A DNA stretch of 64,000 bases from Seriola aureovittata (Eukaryota; Chordata; Actinopteri; Carangiformes; Carangidae): assembly GCF_021018895.1 (NCBI RefSeq), contig NC_079378.1:11343501-11407500 (forward strand), in the 5' to 3' direction. A program made the position numbers and the translations under genes. A model generated the notes under the pieces. The model saw nothing but the letters and a program-made list of their open reading frames with translations, was not told where the DNA came from and ran no database searches. This document shows positions 1-12,545 of the stretch, piece by piece. Within the stretch, counting starts at the first letter, position 1. Every line of letters begins with the position of its first letter.

Positions 1-366
1 AATCAGGAATTTAACAGTGCAGAGCAGTGGCTTGGAAATGGCTTGGAAGTGAGTGCTGGTTAACATGTAGCCTTGATGGACTGCGTGTCACTAATTCAAG
101 CGTATTCTGTTGTCTGACAACAGAAACAGAAAAACATGTAAATGAAAACACCTTTATTGGGAATTTGGCTGTATTAAAATACTGTATGTGAGCACAAAGA
201 CTATAGAACAAAGAGTTAAAGGGCTCCCAACTTCTGAGTCTCTCCCCTCCCTCCCTGTCACTCATCCACCTCGGCATCCTGAAACCCTTCCTTTTACTCA
301 TCATTCATGTTTTGCTCTCCCTCGCACCCACACCATTGCTCTGCTCCCCTCCCCTCCTCTGTTCAG

Positions 367-3300
367 GCGCCGGGTTTTGAAAATCTCTAGTGGTATCGAG
401 GAGGTGGGCAGTCTGAGGTGGGAGCTGGTCTTGTGTCTAATCCTGACCTGGGTCATTTGCTATTTCTGCGTTTGGAAGGGCATCAAGTCCACAGGAAAGG
501 TTAGCCTCTGAAATACTGTACAACATTCAAGAATGTTTCTCACGTTTTTGTAGAAATATCCCCAAAATGCTGCTCCAAATGAACGTTTTCAGTGGCTTAG
601 TTTCATGAATTTCCACAGAGATGGTTTGATTAAATCAGGCATATACACGTCTACTCTTCCAGACAGGTCACTAATAATTACAACATACATTTTCAGACAG
701 TTTTGTAAAAAACATGTATGTCACCTGTATCAGCAGATAACTAAAACTACATTTTGTTCATTGTAAGCATTGTTTTAAGACTACAGATGTAGAGAGTTGC
801 ATAGCGTTTGTTTCTCTGATGTAAAATTAGTAAAATCTGTTTGACTGAGACATTGTTTACATCCAAGTTTTATTGAATGTCCTCTGAAGGATAAATGGGG
901 CGTTGTCTTAGTTCAGCCAAAACACTAACATGCGTTTGCATCAGCTGATTATCTTTAAAGTTGTTTTTATTTGTGCTTCCATGCTGCTGGCTCATTAATA
1001 CCATATACAGTATCAGCTATTAAGTGAGTAAGTACAATCCAGTTATATTCATACAAGCACAGCAGGGCCTGCATAAGCTGCTTGCTCTCACTATCACTAC
1101 ACAGATACCCTCATGCCAATACTGCTTGCTGCCACATCTTTATCCAATGCCCAAACCTTTGCCCCAAACCAAAGCTGCAGTGCAGACTTCCTCTCCACAA
1201 TAGAGTTAGTTTTTTCAGAGCTCCCTTAATAAGCAATGTCTTGAGTGCTATATCTAACATCTTTAAAATATTGTCAGTAAATGGCCAGTTCCTTGACGTA
1301 AGTGTCTCTGAATGAGTGAATTCATTTTCTCTCAGTTTCATCGCCTACTTCATTCTAGAAATTTACAAAGCTGCAGTGCGTTGGGAGCAATACCCTTCCA
1401 CACACACAGGACCCACTCCAAAAAGTGATTTAAACACTTCCAGTTAGAAATTATGTCATCTAGGGTCACATTTCACAGTTTTGGTCCATAGAAGAGAGTC
1501 ACCAATATACATTATATAGCTGATAATATGGCAATTTGACACTGCTATACATTTGAGACTAGTCACAATCAATGAAACAAACTGTCAAAATTGGACACAT
1601 TTGGCAAAGACAGCAATGCAGCCAATATACAATACAGTAATCCAATTGGTATAGTCTTTTGTACTCTCAGTTTGGTTCAAGACCAGATGCTATGTCATAA
1701 ACATTTCACTACCTAGTACCAGGATTACCTCATGTTCTTTCATATGTTGGGAACTGATTGTTTTAAAATCAGTACACATCGGTTAAATGTTCAAGTCATT
1801 CATTAAGCTAAAATGTTGAACGTTTGCTGTTTGCAGCTCCTCAATGTAAGGATTTGCTGCTTTTCTCTGTTTTATATCATTATAAATTGATTATAAATCT
1901 TTGGACTTATGGTAGAAGACAAAACATTTGTAGAAATTACATTGGCTTCTGACAAATTGTGATCAACATTTTATTTTTACTAGTGTCATATTTTAAAAGC
2001 GAATTAATCGATTGACTGAAAAGAATCTATAGATTAATTGATGGTGAAAACGATCACTAGTTTCAATCTTTACATTGCAGATGTAATCAAGTCAATGCTC
2101 TTTTCTTTCAGGCTGCCTTCTTCACAGCCACCTTCCCCTTCATTATGCTGTTGGTTTTGCTCATACGTGGCGTTACCCTACCGGGGGCAATTGATGGGAT
2201 CATTTACTACCTCTACCCTGATATCTCTCGCCTGTCAGATCCCCAGGTAAGACCACACAGACGATATTTAGACCAGAAGAACCACAGCATTGTTTCCTCA
2301 GAGATATACGCACACACACTAACACACGTTTGTTTGACCTTTTCAGGTGTGGATGGATGCTGGTACTCAGATCTTCTTTTCTTATGCCATTGGCCTTGGG
2401 TTCCTAACTTCTCTTGGGAGTTACAACACTTACAACAATGACTGTTACAGGTAAGTGCAATGCTATTCTAGCAAAACTATCCTGCTATAAATAAAATGTT
2501 ACCGTCTCTGAATCCTTAAAATAAGTTTAAGGAATTGAAGTAAAGTGTGTTTTTTGTCTGTTACATAATTTATCTGCAGCCTGCAGCAGCAGATTGTTTT
2601 TGTGTGTGGGAACTTTTGTTTGCTTTTAAGTGAAATTTGATGCAACAAAGCCAAGAATGTCATCAGAGGGAAACAGAAAAGTCAGATATTGCAAATAAGC
2701 ATGAGGTCAAAACATTTCATAGGGGTGTGATTAACACAGGCAATGAATAAATTCTTCTCCTGGCTTGTAAAATGAGCATCCATCTCTGCAACACTTTGTA
2801 TCCACTCTACAGTTGCGTGCACATTTCTACTGGATTCATTTTCTTTTCAGGGACTGTTTCTACCTGTGTCTGCTGAACAGTGCAACCAGCATCGTGGCAG
2901 GCTTCGCCATTTTCTCTGTTTTGGGTTTCATGACATACGAACAAGGAGTGGATATATCTGAGGTGGCAGAATCCGGTAGGTACTGGCTCAGTTAAGTTCA
3001 ACTTTAGGCTGAGCATTAGAGTCACAGTTTTAATACATTTCCTTAGAGTCTTTTTGGGGAAGCTGATAGTCAGATACTGTAACCTGCACCACTACTCTTC
3101 GCCCTTTGTGGAAACTGTGCAGAGTCTTGTGATTTTTCTTTATCCTTATCCCTTTAATTTTCCAACCTAAGACGCTTTCTGGCAGACTTGATACTTTCTT
3201 CTGTCATTTTTAGTTTTTCTCTTTGATGTTTTAGATTTAATTTAAAGCTTGCAGCTCAGTTCAGGTGAGAAAGATTACTGCTAATAACAAGCAGTAGAAA

Positions 3301-6300
3301 TGAAGAGCTCAAGTGATAAAAAAAAAATGTATGCTATGACCTGTATTTTAGGAACTCAACGTTTTACAATTGAAATCAAAGTCATTGATTCCCATTTGGA
3401 AAATAAACATACAAAAAACACTTAATGCCCACATTTTGCTTTGTGAAGCCAGGTCACCTTGTCTGCTTTGTTGCCTGTGGTAAATGGTATAATGGTCAGA
3501 CTTTAGCCATGCTTGGGTATAGCATTGTAAGTCTCTTAGCCAGTTCATCACTTTGGCCCAAACTTTAATATCTCAACAACTACAACTTGGTTGTCATGGC
3601 ATTCTTTGTGTATTTAGTACTAATTAGCACATGCTTACATGCTAAACTAAGACAGTCCACATTAAAAGGTTCTGTAAACGATCGTCACTGCCACTAGATA
3701 TACTGTATCACTTGACCACCAGCATATCAGACCAAAACAAATGCCACACTTCCGGCCTCCGTTCGGCCACGATCTCCCCTCCCCTTCCCAGTCAGCAAGG
3801 TGCTACGAAGTCCAGTGAAAGCGGCCGTAAAACACACAGCGAGTAGCACAACAGAGTAACGTTACCGTGAGTACACAGAGCCAACAAAAACAATCCAGCC
3901 ACATCCAATTAGCCCGTACTAGCATTGCCGTGATATTCTCCAAAACATGCTGATGCTGGGCAGTGAGCCAGCTAGTAATAGCAACCACGAATTCATAATT
4001 TGGGTAACGCAAATTAGCTAACGTTTTCATGCCTTTTTTAGCCGGATACTAATGAAAACAGACATGTAGCATTATGTAGCCATGAAGTTACTTACACATT
4101 GAGGAGAAGAAAAGCCATTTCAGAGTTAAGCTGGAGTCCTTTAGCAGCTAGTGGGGCTCTCCATCTCCAAGACAGACCAGTATTAGTTCCATGGTCGGCG
4201 TGGGAAAGACATTCAGCCTCTGACCCCCGCCGGAACTGACCGCAGGAGAGGCACCGACAGAGCCGGTAAAAACTTAGAAAACTTTATGGGTGTTTTGAAG
4301 GTCCACCGCTGATAGTCCCCATAGCCAGTCTGCTTGTGCTCTGGTAGTATCTCTTAAACTTTTTAGACAAAAGACGTTGTTTCTTCAGTGGAGGAAAGTA
4401 TGGAAGGTGGGTTTCAGCTGAACGCTGCATACTGTGCTGTGACAAGTCCTTTAACAGGAAGGACTCACATGTACTACCACGCACGCCTATAGGTGCCCTA
4501 CCACTAAAGTGCTGCCAGACCAGATACCAAAACAAAGGGAAGAGGAACTTGTTTGTTGCTATAATATTGGTAATATCTCGTTCACAAAACCTTAAAGCCT
4601 GCCTATTAGAACAGTTATTGTGAGCATGATTACAAGCCAATATTGACATTGAGCTCTGCTGTACCTAAGCACAGCACAGCAAAACCCCTGCATTTCTTTG
4701 GGGTTAAGGGGGCAGCATGTCACTGAGGTCTCCAAGCCAAGAGTAACAGTTAACACTGTTGTTTGATGGTGCACTTTAACCTTTTGGCTAGTTTGACACT
4801 AAACACTAAATATTTCTCCTTTTTCATGCAAGTGAAATTTTAAATGGGTCAGAAACTAATAATGCTACTGCATTACTGCTTCTCATTTTCTCCACTTGTT
4901 TGCTTTTTCAGTCTTTATTAATGTTTTCTTTATCTAACTCTAACAATCAATTCACTGAATATCCTTCCTCCATTTTTGTCTCAAGTCGTTATGTTTTGGG
5001 CTCTCTGCCACTGCACATTTCGTAAGGTGTGGCTTGATCACTCTCAGTCTTGTGAAAATCACACATTCAAAAGTGAACATCCTCAACACAGGAAAGTGAG
5101 AAACAGATAGTGTTGTATGTGGACACAAGTGACATTTTTGTCTGTCGCCAATTTATTTATTATATCTTGTTACATTCTATGTGTGTTTTGTGTGTGTGTA
5201 TGTGTGTGTGTTTGTGCAGGCCCAGGGTTGGCTTTCATTGTCTACCCACGAGCAGTAGCCATGATGCCCGTACCTCAGGTGTGGTCAGTGTGTTTCTTCA
5301 TCATGATCATTCTGCTTGGACTGGATAGTCAGGTACCAGCAAAACCCCTCTGAATGAATGAATGTTTGGAATGAATGAATGATCAAAGCTCTGACTCTCT
5401 TTCCTGCCACTGACTCTTTCCAGTTTGTTGGTCTGGAGTGCTTGATGACATCACTGGTTGACCTGTTCCCAACTTACCTGCGTCAAGGCTACAGACGTGA
5501 GCTGCTTCTGCTGGCTATATGCTGTACCTGCTGTTTGCTGGGACTCTCACTGGTCACTGAGGTTTGTACAGTTGATTTCATAAACCTTTCTCCATGTTTT
5601 TTGCCTTATTATTTATCTAGCATTTAATGTGTTTTAGAAACTGGTCAAATATTACAGAAAGCAAAGAAGAGAAAGAAGCATAGGAGGAATAAAAACAACA
5701 AAAAATTCAATCAAGCAGAAATGGAATATAATATTCATAATTTTGTTTTCATTAGCATATAATCAAATGAAACTAAGACCCCATTCAGACCTGACTCTCA
5801 GCATGTCAGTTTACACCTGGCATTAGAATGCCTCGCCATCGGGTCTAACACCCCCACTCAATATGCAAATAAACAAGTATGTGTCACTGTTTTTATCCAG
5901 TCTGACTATGACAGATGGGTGTGTTGTCAATGTGTTTTTGAGAGAGAGAGCATGGCAAGGAGGGGCTGAGGAGGGGCCGAATTGTTGCACTGTGCACAGC
6001 TCTAAAATGAAATAACGTTTTAGCCATTTGAAATGGTAAAAATTTTTGGTTCATTATGAAACTGTGGTGGGGACTAATTAGTGTGTGTGTAGAGTGTGGC
6101 AGAGAACTTCATTTGAGTAGGCAGTCTTTTAGTGTGGCCCAGGACAAATTTGCATTCACACTGCTAAAAGAAGAAGGCTCTGACAGTAATACTGTAAAAT
6201 CTACAAATTAACACATTATATCCCTCTTGTTTAATCAGTACAAAAGAATGAAGGGTAAAAATGACAGTATGTTGTTTTACAAGAGGTTATGTATAGGACT

Positions 6301-9300
6301 ATGTTTTGGCTGCCAGGCTAACTGTCTCCTCGTTTCCATTCACCAGCTGTAGCAGCACTCAAGCTGCTACACGCCAGTTCCAAAAAAGTAGAAAAACTGG
6401 CCTCGGTTGCACTCTAAACCTCCCTTTTGCCGCTCTGCTACAGAGAATGTGGAAAAGCCTGCCAAACCAGCCAGCAGTCTTTCTTGCCAATTTCAGTGTT
6501 ACACGAATTAGTTTCTCACACCTAATAAATCTTAATCCATTGTAACAACCAAAGACATAATTTTGATGCATGTACAAAAAAGGAGTGGCAGAGCTGTCAA
6601 AGAGCTGTCATCTCACATTGGGATTTTCCATTCAAGTGAAATAATAATACATATAGCATGTATTGTTATTTGGATGATTAAGGAAAAACTTGAGCTGAAG
6701 CTTAACTGAAGCCACTGCTGAATGCAACAGTTGAATGGAGGATTAGGTTATAGGATTAGTGTCTGTCTTTAATCATTAAAGCTAAGAATATAAGCAAACC
6801 CCTTTGTTGATAATGAATTTGCTTGTTGCATAAAATGATAATGGGATCATGGCTGTTAGTGTCCAGGCTCATTATTTTTGTTTATCTGTATTTATTCAAA
6901 TGACAGGTGAAAATTAGATGAAATGCAAAGATATACTGTAGATGATTAGAAACAGTCCCTTTGGAGCTCAGTACCAACTTTTTTTTTTTTTTTTTTTTTT
7001 TGCAGGATAAGTTTTGTATGAAAATGTCATTATATTAACTGTTTATATTGAAATTTTATCACTGTCCTTGTTTTTAGGGTGGGATGTACCTGCTCCAGCT
7101 GTTGGATCATCATGTCTGCAGTGGCACCACCCTGCTCCTCCTCTCCTTATGTCAGTCGGTCAGCATTGGCTGGGTCTATGGTAAGTCACAGAGAATACAA
7201 TCAACCATGTAGAAACTGGATCATGGTTTAAAAAAAAAAACAAAAAAAAAACGGATACAGGTCTTCATCACATTATGAAATACTAGGGTTACAACTGTTT
7301 TCATTGGGGCCAAGACTACTGTTTGCACATTTGATATGTTGATAATTTGAAGTCAAAGATGAGACTGACCTTTTTATGTTATCTTTTCTTTTCCCTAAAG
7401 GTCCTGACCGTTTCTATGACAACATCACAGACATGATTGGTTATCGTCCATACCCATTCATGAAATACTGCTGGCGCTACACTACCCCCCTCTTCTGTTT
7501 TGTAAGTCCTTTCATTCACTGTTGTGTGATTTGTTTCCTCCATGTGTCCTGATATCTCTCGTCTCATGTCTGTTTGATGTGTGATTATTCATGTACATGC
7601 CATGTACAGCACTTTCGTGAGAGGGGAAAAAAAGAGGACAACCCCAGTGGGAATTAACATGGAGATCAATCACAGGCACAGATGCACACAGCTGTGGATA
7701 CACAAACATAGATTTTGTTTTTATTGTATTTTTCAACCATATATCATTCGTCTTTACCTTTCCCCCTTTTCACTCTTGAAGTTATCTTGCAATCCTTCAT
7801 TGCCTGCAGAACTTCACACCCCAGACACCCAACTTCAACTACGGTGATCCAGGGGTAGAAAGAGTACTGAAAAAGTAAAGTAAAGTAAAAGTACTGTTAC
7901 TATAAGTTTTAAGTCGGTTAAAATGCACTCTTAGTAAATATTACTGCATTGCATTTTTAAAAGGGGGAAGGGGAGATGTAGAAATTTTATATGGTCATAA
8001 TGATGTTTTATGATAGAACTATTAAATTAACAAGCGTCTTTAACCTACAAATGCATTACAGTACCAATGCATACATGCAGTTTAAAACAGTTAACAAGAT
8101 TATCATCTCACAATTCTGAGATATGATCTTGTTAATTCAGAAAAACAGAGCTGATTTTTTTTTTTTCTTAGGTAAATGCATTACACTTATAGGTGTCAAT
8201 GTATGTATGTAGCGATTAAGCTACATAAATATAATGGAAATCAGCAGAACAGCAGAATAAAGCATCATTAAGGCAGAGACTGTGGAGATACAAACAATAT
8301 AAACTCCACAGCGGCTGCAGCCACAAAAAAAACATATATTACATTTTTAAAAAAGAGACAGCAGTATTTGCACACAGTGTAGTGCCTATATGTCCAGATA
8401 TAGTATATAACAACAGTATATAAGGACTCTTGTCTTGTCAGTGTCTTGTCTTTTCAGTGTCACACTTATCTAATTACATACTGGAACTTTTAACTTAACA
8501 TGAATCCACTCCGTCTCCTCTCATCACAGGGCACCTTCATCTTCTCTATTGTCAAATACTCCCCACTGAAGTTCAGTAACAGTTACGTTTATCCACTCTG
8601 GGCCAACATCTTGGGCTGGTTCATTGCCACGGTCTCCCTCTCGCTCATCCCACTTTTTGTGTTTCATAAAATGATGCAGGGAAAAGGCACTCTTCGACAG
8701 GTAAGCATGATCCTCTCTTTTCTCTGAATTACAGAAGCACTGTTAAGCAGGGGTTAAAGTGGGCCAGAACGATTCAGAACTTTGTCCTGCTGTCTTCGAT
8801 TAATAAGTGAATAAATCTTAGTGTAGTGTAGAGCGAGACAGATGAGCAGACACACACACACACACACGCACACAGGCAGGAGAGAAGATCCTCCTGGCAG
8901 ATCATCACACAAGGCGACGGTCCTTTTAACTTCACTGTTGCAGAGGAAGCAACACCCTGCTTATCCAGGAACATAAAAAAAGCTCTATGTCATGAATTCA
9001 TGAGGTTATTATTAAGATCAGCTCTATGTGTGATTAGAAGAAGAAAAAAAGAAAAAAGAAAAAGAGCAGAGGTCAATAAGTGAACAGCCTGGCTATGCAC
9101 ACCAGAATCTTAGGGTTCCCCCATCTGCCAAATCCCATTTCAACCCCTGCTGTGAACTGAATGTTGTTAAAGAGAACCTACAAAGTCGCACTGGAATGTA
9201 CTGAGCATGGGACAAAATTATTATTGACCAGCCAATGTTGATCCGTAAAACTTTAAACGTCTTAATAGATTACGATCAGTTTGTGCTTGTTGGCAGTAAA

Positions 9301-9301
9301 A

Positions 9302-9347
<46 letters not shown>

Positions 9348-10664
9348 CTGTGCTGCTGTGAAAGATGCATTCATTAAATAAACTGTAAAAAAAAATAATA
9401 AAATAGATGTTATGAAAAATTATGTTTTTGTTTGTTAAAAGGTATTTTGGGTCAGTGATCCACCAATCTTAAAGAGCTCTGTGTCTCTGTCTGGATGACT
9501 GACACAGCTGAATGTATTTATGTTTGCCTTGCTCAAATCTGCGCCGACGGGGGATTGTTGGATTCTGGTTATGCGCAGGGGTTACTGAATACAGTCTGGC
9601 CTTGTGTACAATAAGATTCCTGGCTCAAGGATTTTCTTAACAGGATATCTCAGAATGTTCTCCATGTGCAGAAAGCACCCGCAGGATTAGATAACCTGGA
9701 AAACATGAACCATTGACCTTTGAACATATGCAAGTCATTCCACTGCTTGAATGCAGGAACACCCCCCCCCTAACAAGTGTTATATCTTCTTTCTTTTGGG
9801 CTATGGAGCTCCTTTGTTGTCCAAAAACTACTAAAAACAAATCAGTGAGTTACATTGCAGTTGTTAGCACGTTCATTCACAATCGGGAATCCGGCCATTG
9901 TGGTTTATTTTGAGTCCTGGTGCCATAAACACTCAGCAGCACACCATTAGTTTATTTAAGTCTTGTTTCAGTGATGTAAAAAACTCTGTATTTGTGACCT
10001 GTATTTAAAGATTCATGTCTACAGAGGGAGTGACACAGGTTGTGGAAATCAGAAAGTATTTAAAGATGGACTAGTATTGTTGTTGGTTTTCAACTTTTGT
10101 TCACAATAGCAAAAAACATAGAACATCACCACCCTCATCCTTTAATCCACTTTAACATGAATATTACTGGGAAACTTAGTTGTATATATTGTATTGGTTG
10201 GTTGTGAGAAGGTTGTTGTTTTTCAAGGTTCCATTTAATTCAGTTGCATTCAGCTTTATTGCAATTAGACGTGTGTATAACAAAGCTTAGTCTCGTCATT
10301 CCAAGGCAGTAAAACTTGAAAAAGAATTGACATATTTATAGAGATAAATCATAATGTACAAAAGTGTTTTAAAAGACAGGAAAAGTTTGCTTTTACGCTA
10401 TTAACATACTATACAAATATACAGACAGTAACAGTAATACTGTATTCAGCAATAAGGAATGCAGTTTTTTCCTGCTCTGACTGTTTTTTCTCCACCGACT
10501 CAGTGAATTTCTTTTCACTCTTTCCTCAGCGTTTCTTGTTGCTCTGTCAGCCTGTGGACGACCTCCCCTTGGATCAGAAATGCCCTCCTGCACTGGGAAC
10601 CAATGGCACCACTGCCCACACAGAGCTCAAACCTTTATCCCACACTGGGGAAGAAACACAGTGA
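367..10664 (+). CDS. SLC6 family Na+/Cl- dependent transporter (GABA/betaine/taurine-like), 3' ten exons, 5' partial
   Basis: Sodium/chloride-coupled symporter of the plasma membrane, LeuT fold, from the GABA/betaine/taurine/creatine branch (SLC6A12/A13-like by eye; exact paralogue not settled). Coding exons: 367-499, 2112-2246, 2347-2450, 2851-2975, 5220-5332, 5424-5561, 7078-7180, 7401-7501, 8530-8700, 10530-10664 (stop TGA 10662-10664). All have GT-AG borders and phases join without a break; the lengths 133, 135, 104, 125, 113, 138, 103, 101 and 171 match what I know of SLC6A genes. They encode the end of extracellular loop 2 and TM4-TM12. Visible hallmarks are [18 protein letters not shown] (TM6), ESGPGLAF, LLGLDSQF (TM8, Na2-site Asp and Ser) and DMIGYRP. 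The C-terminus ends GEETQ. Oddity: the gate segment usually written LFDYY reads LLDHH, with the Asp kept. The N-terminal exons with TM1-TM3 must lie left of base 1. Family call near certain; paralogue uncertain. Confidence 0.95.
1830..2065 (+). repeat. Dispersed teleost repeat, TTAATCGATTAATC-type, copy 1
   Basis: Within the intron before the SLC6 exon at 2112. It contains the recognisable core GGATTTGCTGCTTTTCTCTG and a terminal block with AATTAATCGATTGAC. Related diverged copies are at 42635-42970, 43010-43240 and 49985-50150. Confidence 0.6.
3596..3660 (+). repeat. Short fragment of the TTTAGTGCTAATTAGCA-type repeat
   Basis: Contains TGTGTATTTAGTACTAATTAG and a following CATGCTAAAC. It resembles the end of the longer copy at 62885-63190 (TGTGTTTAGTGCTGATTAGT, CATGCTAACT). 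Confidence 0.4.
3735..4650. repeat. CpG-rich block inside an SLC6 intron, probably an inserted element
   Basis: About 0.9 kb with clearly more CG dinucleotides than the surrounding AT-rich intron (for example CTTCCGGCCTCCGTTCGGCC, GCCGGAACTGACCGCAGG). It lies between exons 2851-2975 and 5220-5332. Open frames here show no recognisable protein. I infer a non-autonomous element insertion; I could not define its termini. Confidence 0.4.
5180..5218 (+). repeat. GT-rich tract forming the acceptor region of an SLC6 exon
   Basis: The roughly 40 nt before the AG of exon 5220-5332 are mostly TG dinucleotides with a few T runs, replacing an ordinary polypyrimidine tract. The acceptor itself reads TTTGTGCAG. 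Confidence 0.9.
5715..5785 (+). repeat. Dispersed repeat (GCAGAAATGGAATA-type), fragment
   Basis: Aligns by eye over about 60 nt with 12345-12415: both read GCAGAAATGGAATA, then TTTTGTTTTCATT or TTATGTTTTCATT, then TATAATCA and TGAAACTA. Lies in an SLC6 intron. Confidence 0.6.
6205..6360 (+). repeat. Fragment of the AGGAATAGTTCAACATTTTG-type teleost repeat
   Basis: AATTAACACATTATATC, TTGTTTAATCAGTACAAAA and GGACTATGTTTTGGCTG resemble the 3' part of a repeat common in percomorph genomes. The 5' part is better kept at 27187-27490. The assignment relies partly on memory of the family. Confidence 0.4.
6979..7001 (+). repeat. Poly(T) run
   Basis: 23 consecutive T within the intron before SLC6 exon 7078-7180. 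Confidence 0.9.
7855..7950. repeat. Fragment of a TACTTTTACTTGAGTA-type repeat
   Basis: Contains AGTACTGAAAAAGTAAAGTA and AAAAGTACTGTTAC. Resembles the longer copies at 26315-26730 and 32965-33115. Confidence 0.4.
8742..9066 (+). repeat. Dispersed repeat family D, copy 1
   Basis: Matches 37636-37835 by eye in the same orientation: GGTTAAAGTGG, GAGCGAGACAG, CTTTTAACTTCA(C/T)TGTTGCAGA, GAAGCA, ATCCAGGAACA and AATTCATGA occur in the same order in both. This copy carries an internal CA repeat (8850-8874) and a GA-rich stretch near 9035-9066. It sits in the last SLC6 intron. Confidence 0.7.
9307..9346. repeat. (TA)n microsatellite
   Basis: About 20 uninterrupted TA units in the last SLC6 intron. 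Confidence 0.95.
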
Positions 10665-11790
10665 GCACAGTCAGATTGGTCAGCTGGGAGGTGTACTGTG
10701 CATTTGTGTGTGGTCTTGTGGGCTCATATTCATCACATTAAGAGTCAGACATGAGAATGCTCCAAAAAGAGACAATGAAGGAGTAAAGAAATGATATTGG
10801 TTCCTCTTGAGTATTGTAAAGTAATTCCAAAACATGTCTCTTAGTGTGCTTTCTTGCCTCTGAATCTTCTGGAGTTCCCTTAAAGACTTATTTTTATACA
10901 AATCTGACAAACAGCTTTAATTTTTAAGTTTTTGAGTAGGTGCAAAGGTGAAGGATTTTTACTTTGAACTTTTTTTTATTTTTTATCAATCTTTAATTAA
11001 TTCCAAAATTTTACTTTAACCAGTTATAATATGAGCTCTGGACTCATTGCCACAGGTGGTTTAACTTTTTCTTTTAAAAAATATTATTTTGCAGGGATAA
11101 TGAAATTGTCTCATATTGTTGTGCAGCTGTATATCATCATCATTTAAAGTGTACACATGCTAATATTACGAAGGTCAGTTTGCTAATCACTGACGTGTTT
11201 TTTTGAATGACTTTCCTCTTCTTTGCTACATCTAAAAGGAACGTTTAAAAAAAAAAAAACACTAATGGGCCTTACGGCACAGTGTCCGTTTTCATTCTTT
11301 GATGACGTCTATGAGGAAAGGGTGCACAGAGTGCATCACAGACTATCCCAGGATAGTGTCCCTTCTCCTTCCAACTTGCTCTCCATTCTTCAACCATGTT
11401 GATTTATTCTTTTCCCGTTGCCACATTATCAGATGCCCCTCTTGGGCACAATGAATGCTGGATGTCTGGACACAAGTGCAGACGAAATTCATGAGAGGAC
11501 ACAAGGTGTGATGTTGATGAGAACTTGTGGCCAAATGCAGAAGACAGGATTGGCTAACCCTGTTGTATCTCTATTTATGCAACCTTCCTCTACAAGTTTG
11601 TTAATGTGTATAGTTTTATATTGTAATTACTTTGATGTTGGTGCCTTTGTCCAATTACTCAAATAATGGCTGAAAATAAAGCCTGTTGGAGCATATTGCA
11701 GCAGTTCTGATCCATAACTGTGATATACTGTATATCGTGACAAAGCAAATTCCATGCAATAAAGAAGTGACCTTGTTGTTGTAAAGGATT
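10665..11790 (+). other. Probable 3' UTR of the SLC6 gene
   Basis: About 1.1 kb of AT-rich sequence follows the SLC6 stop codon with no further coding match. AATAAA hexamers occur at 11675-11680 and 11758-11763, either of which could direct poly(A) addition. The end point is inferred from these signals only. Confidence 0.45.
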
Positions 11791-11799
11791 CTTGGGTTA

Positions 11800-12305
11800 T
11801 TCTAAAAGACACTTTAAAGACACTAGTGATCCATATTATAATTCTACTTTGCTGTTGGGGTTGTTTTAGTGTGTAATGAGTAACAAAGTATCAATGTTCA
11901 GAGACGTGTATGAAGTGTTTTAGTTGCATTAGTGCAGTTTGAATGTGATATTAACTGTTATGATGCGTTTGTAAGAGGAAGAGTTTCTAGAAAGCGAACA
12001 AAAGTGTTTTCATTGTACACGTAGGATACAGAACAAGGGGTTCACGGTGTAAGGTAATGTGATCACTTTTGACAGAGACAGTGATGACAGCTCGAACAGG
12101 GTCACGCAACGAGACGGGATTACATCACAGTCACGTTTCAGTGAACATTAAGCAGTGCTTTGGGATTCATTCTTAAGCAACCATGAACAAATGTGGTTCA
12201 GCCTCGCCCCAAAGCAATGAAAAATACAACACTGAACATTTTCGTCATTGTTCAAATATAGTTTTTTGACAGTTTGCACAAAGTAATCCCTACTGGCAGA
12301 GGATA
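11800..12305. other. Intergenic DNA, nothing recognised
   Basis: AT-rich sequence between the probable SLC6 3' UTR and the repeat at 12310. No coding match or repeat recognised. Confidence 0.5.
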
Positions 12306-12309
12306 GCAT

Positions 12310-12545
12310 TAAAGGAACGGTGTGTAAGATTTAGGAGGATCTATTGGCAGAAATGGAATACAATAGTCACAATTATGTTTTCATTCGTGTATAATCACCT
12401 GAAACTATAGAATCGCTGTTTTTTCATTAGCTTAGAACGAGCCCTTCATATCTGCACAGGGGTTGGGTCTTCTTCCGTGGAGCCATGTTGCACCACGTTA
12501 CCTGAAGGCCACAATAGGTTCTCCCACATGCTTGGAAATGGAGAT
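12310..12545 (+). repeat. Dispersed repeat (GTGTGTAAGATTTAGGAGG-type), longer copy
   Basis: Begins near AAGGAACGGTGTGTAAGATT and runs to CCACAATAGGTTCTCCCACA. I recognise this as a family frequent in percomorph genomes, probably a non-autonomous DNA transposon. A shorter copy is at 5715-5785. Confidence 0.6.

Noticed and set aside
1111..1341. Overlapping open frames on both strands at about 1.1-1.3 kb
   Set aside because: Inside an SLC6 intron, no similarity to a known protein, AT-rich codon use.
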